A DNA stretch of 8,114 nt, taken from assembly GCA_030699055.1 (NCBI GenBank), contig JAUYKX010000060.1, positions 1 to 8,114 of the forward strand, in the 5' to 3' direction. The stretch comes from Candidatus Nanopelagicales bacterium (GTDB lineage Bacteria; Actinomycetota; Actinomycetes; S36-B12; UBA10799). Below, one piece after another: positions 7,209 through 8,114 of this stretch. The notes beneath the pieces are model-generated. The model was not told the origin of the DNA. It worked only from the letters and a program-made list of their open reading frames with translations, and did not search any database. Every line of letters begins with the position of its first letter. The stretch's first letter is position 1. A program made the translations under genes and the position numbers.

Positions 7209-8114
7209 CGCGCGACCAGCGACTCGAGGTAGGCGTTGGCGTTTCGTCGGGTCTCCGTCAGGCTGTCGCCGCCGAACTTCTCCATCACGGCATCGGCCAC
7301 CACCAAGGCGACCATCGCCTGGGCGACCACGGCGGCGGCGGGCACCGCGCAAGTGTCGGAACGCTGACCGATCGCCCGAGCTTCCTCGCCGGTTACGACG
7401 TCGACGGTGCGCAGAGCCCGGGGCACCGTGGCGATCGGCTTCATGGCCGCGCGCACGCGCAGCAGCTCACCGGTCGACATGCCGCCCTCCGTGCCCCCGG
7501 ACCGGCCGGACAGTCGTCGGATGCCGTCGGGCCCGGGAACCATCTCGTCGTGCGCGACCGAGCCCCTGTCGGCAGCCAGAGCGAATCCGTCGCCCAATTC
7601 GACGCCCTTGATCGCCTGAATGCTCATGAGCGCGCCCGCGAGCCGCGCATCGAGCCGCCGATCCCAATGAACGTGAGACCCCAAACCAGGTGGCAGCCCA
7701 TGAACCACGACCTCGACTACGCCGCCCAGGGTGTCTCCGTCACTGCGAGCCCGCTCGATCTCGGCGAGCATGGCGGCACCGATCTCGCGATCCAGGCATC
7801 GCACCGGGTCCGCATCGAGGGCCTCGAGGTCGTCAGGTGCCGGAATGCCGCCGGCATTGACCGACCCGATCGCCACCACATGACTGACCACCCGGGCATC
7901 GAGGCACTGGGCCAGAAACGCCTCGGCCACGCAGCCGAGCGCCACCCGGGCCGCCGTCTCCCGGGCCGAGGCCCGTTCCAGGATCGGCCGGACATCATCG
8001 AAGCCGTACTTCTGCATGCCCGCAAGGTCCGCGTGACCCGGTCGCGGACGAGTCAGCGGCGCGTTGCGGCTCACCCCGGCCAGATCCTCCGCGGGCACCG
8101 GATCGGCCGACATG
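7205..8114 (-). CDS. aroC: Chorismate synthase (N-terminal part outside window)
   Basis: Chorismate synthase performs the last common step of aromatic biosynthesis, the 1,4-trans elimination of phosphate from EPSP, using reduced FMN. About 303 codons are visible, so roughly the first 90 to 100 residues of a usual 390-400 lie beyond the right edge. The visible part is diagnostic: [14 protein letters not shown] carries the conserved active-site histidine, followed by [21 protein letters not shown]. Further on are [21 protein letters not shown], the [11 protein letters not shown] loop that contacts flavin and substrate, and the [13 protein letters not shown] segment, with [14 protein letters not shown] near the C-terminus. 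The ATG at 8113 is an internal methionine, not the start. The stop codon overlaps the aroK start. No frameshift or missing motif is visible in the portion present. Confidence 0.96.
   Translation of the reverse strand, partial: MSADPVPAEDLAGVSRNAPLTRPRPGHADLAGMQKYGFDDVRPILERASARETAARVALGCVAEAFLAQCLDARVVSHVVAIGSVNAGGIPAPDDLEALDADPVRCLDREIGAAMLAEIERARSDGDTLGGVVEVVVHGLPPGLGSHVHWDRRLDARLAGALMSIQAIKGVELGDGFALAADRGSVAHDEMVPGPDGIRRLSGRSGGTEGGMSTGELLRVRAAMKPIATVPRALRTVDVVTGEEARAIGQRSDTCAVPAAAVVAQAMVALVVADAVMEKFGGDSLTETRRNANAYLESLVAR

Overview
The window is visibly GC-rich, dense and almost entirely minus-strand. The gene order chorismate synthase, shikimate kinase, 3-dehydroquinate synthase, type II dehydroquinase, M24 Xaa-Pro peptidase, EF-P, NusB is the classical actinobacterial shikimate/efp/nusB cluster (compare aroC-aroK-aroB-aroD-pepQ-efp-nusB of Mycobacterium tuberculosis). 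GTG starts, a PdtaR-like response regulator and the protein motifs also point to an actinomycete. I cannot name a genus.

Layout, read right to left in the direction of transcription. From 8114 to 2889 there is one tight co-directional block: aroC (5' end outside the window), aroK, aroB, aroQ, pepP/pepQ-like, efp and nusB. Junctions overlap by 4 or 11 bases, abut, or leave at most about 40 bases, so it is almost certainly one operon. Four of its genes encode the 3-dehydroquinate synthase, dehydroquinase, shikimate kinase and chorismate synthase steps of aromatic amino-acid precursor synthesis. The DAHP synthase, shikimate dehydrogenase and EPSP synthase steps are not in the window. The last three genes act in peptide turnover, ribosome rescue at proline stretches, and transcription antitermination.

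After an 82-base gap with a strong ribosome binding site comes an unrecognised 225-residue protein whose C-terminal part resembles a GNAT acetyltransferase (2806 to 2129). It is followed by an FAD-dependent glycerol-3-phosphate dehydrogenase of a divergent subfamily (2073 to 451). This pair is accessory to the conserved block and is a different neighbourhood from the one familiar downstream of nusB in well-known actinomycetes.

The left end holds a plus-strand tRNA gene (317 to 393) with a CAA (leucine) anticodon but a short, class I variable loop. It converges on glpD across a perfect 8-bp hairpin and diverges from the start of a PdtaR-type response regulator gene cut by the left edge. The regulator gene looks leaderless: a TANNNT hexamer lies six bases before its GTG.

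I see no mobile element, CRISPR array, phage gene or clear novel multi-gene system. The most notable items are the tRNA body/anticodon combination, an insertion in the AroB active-site region, the divergent GlpD motifs, and the unrecognised GNAT-like protein.
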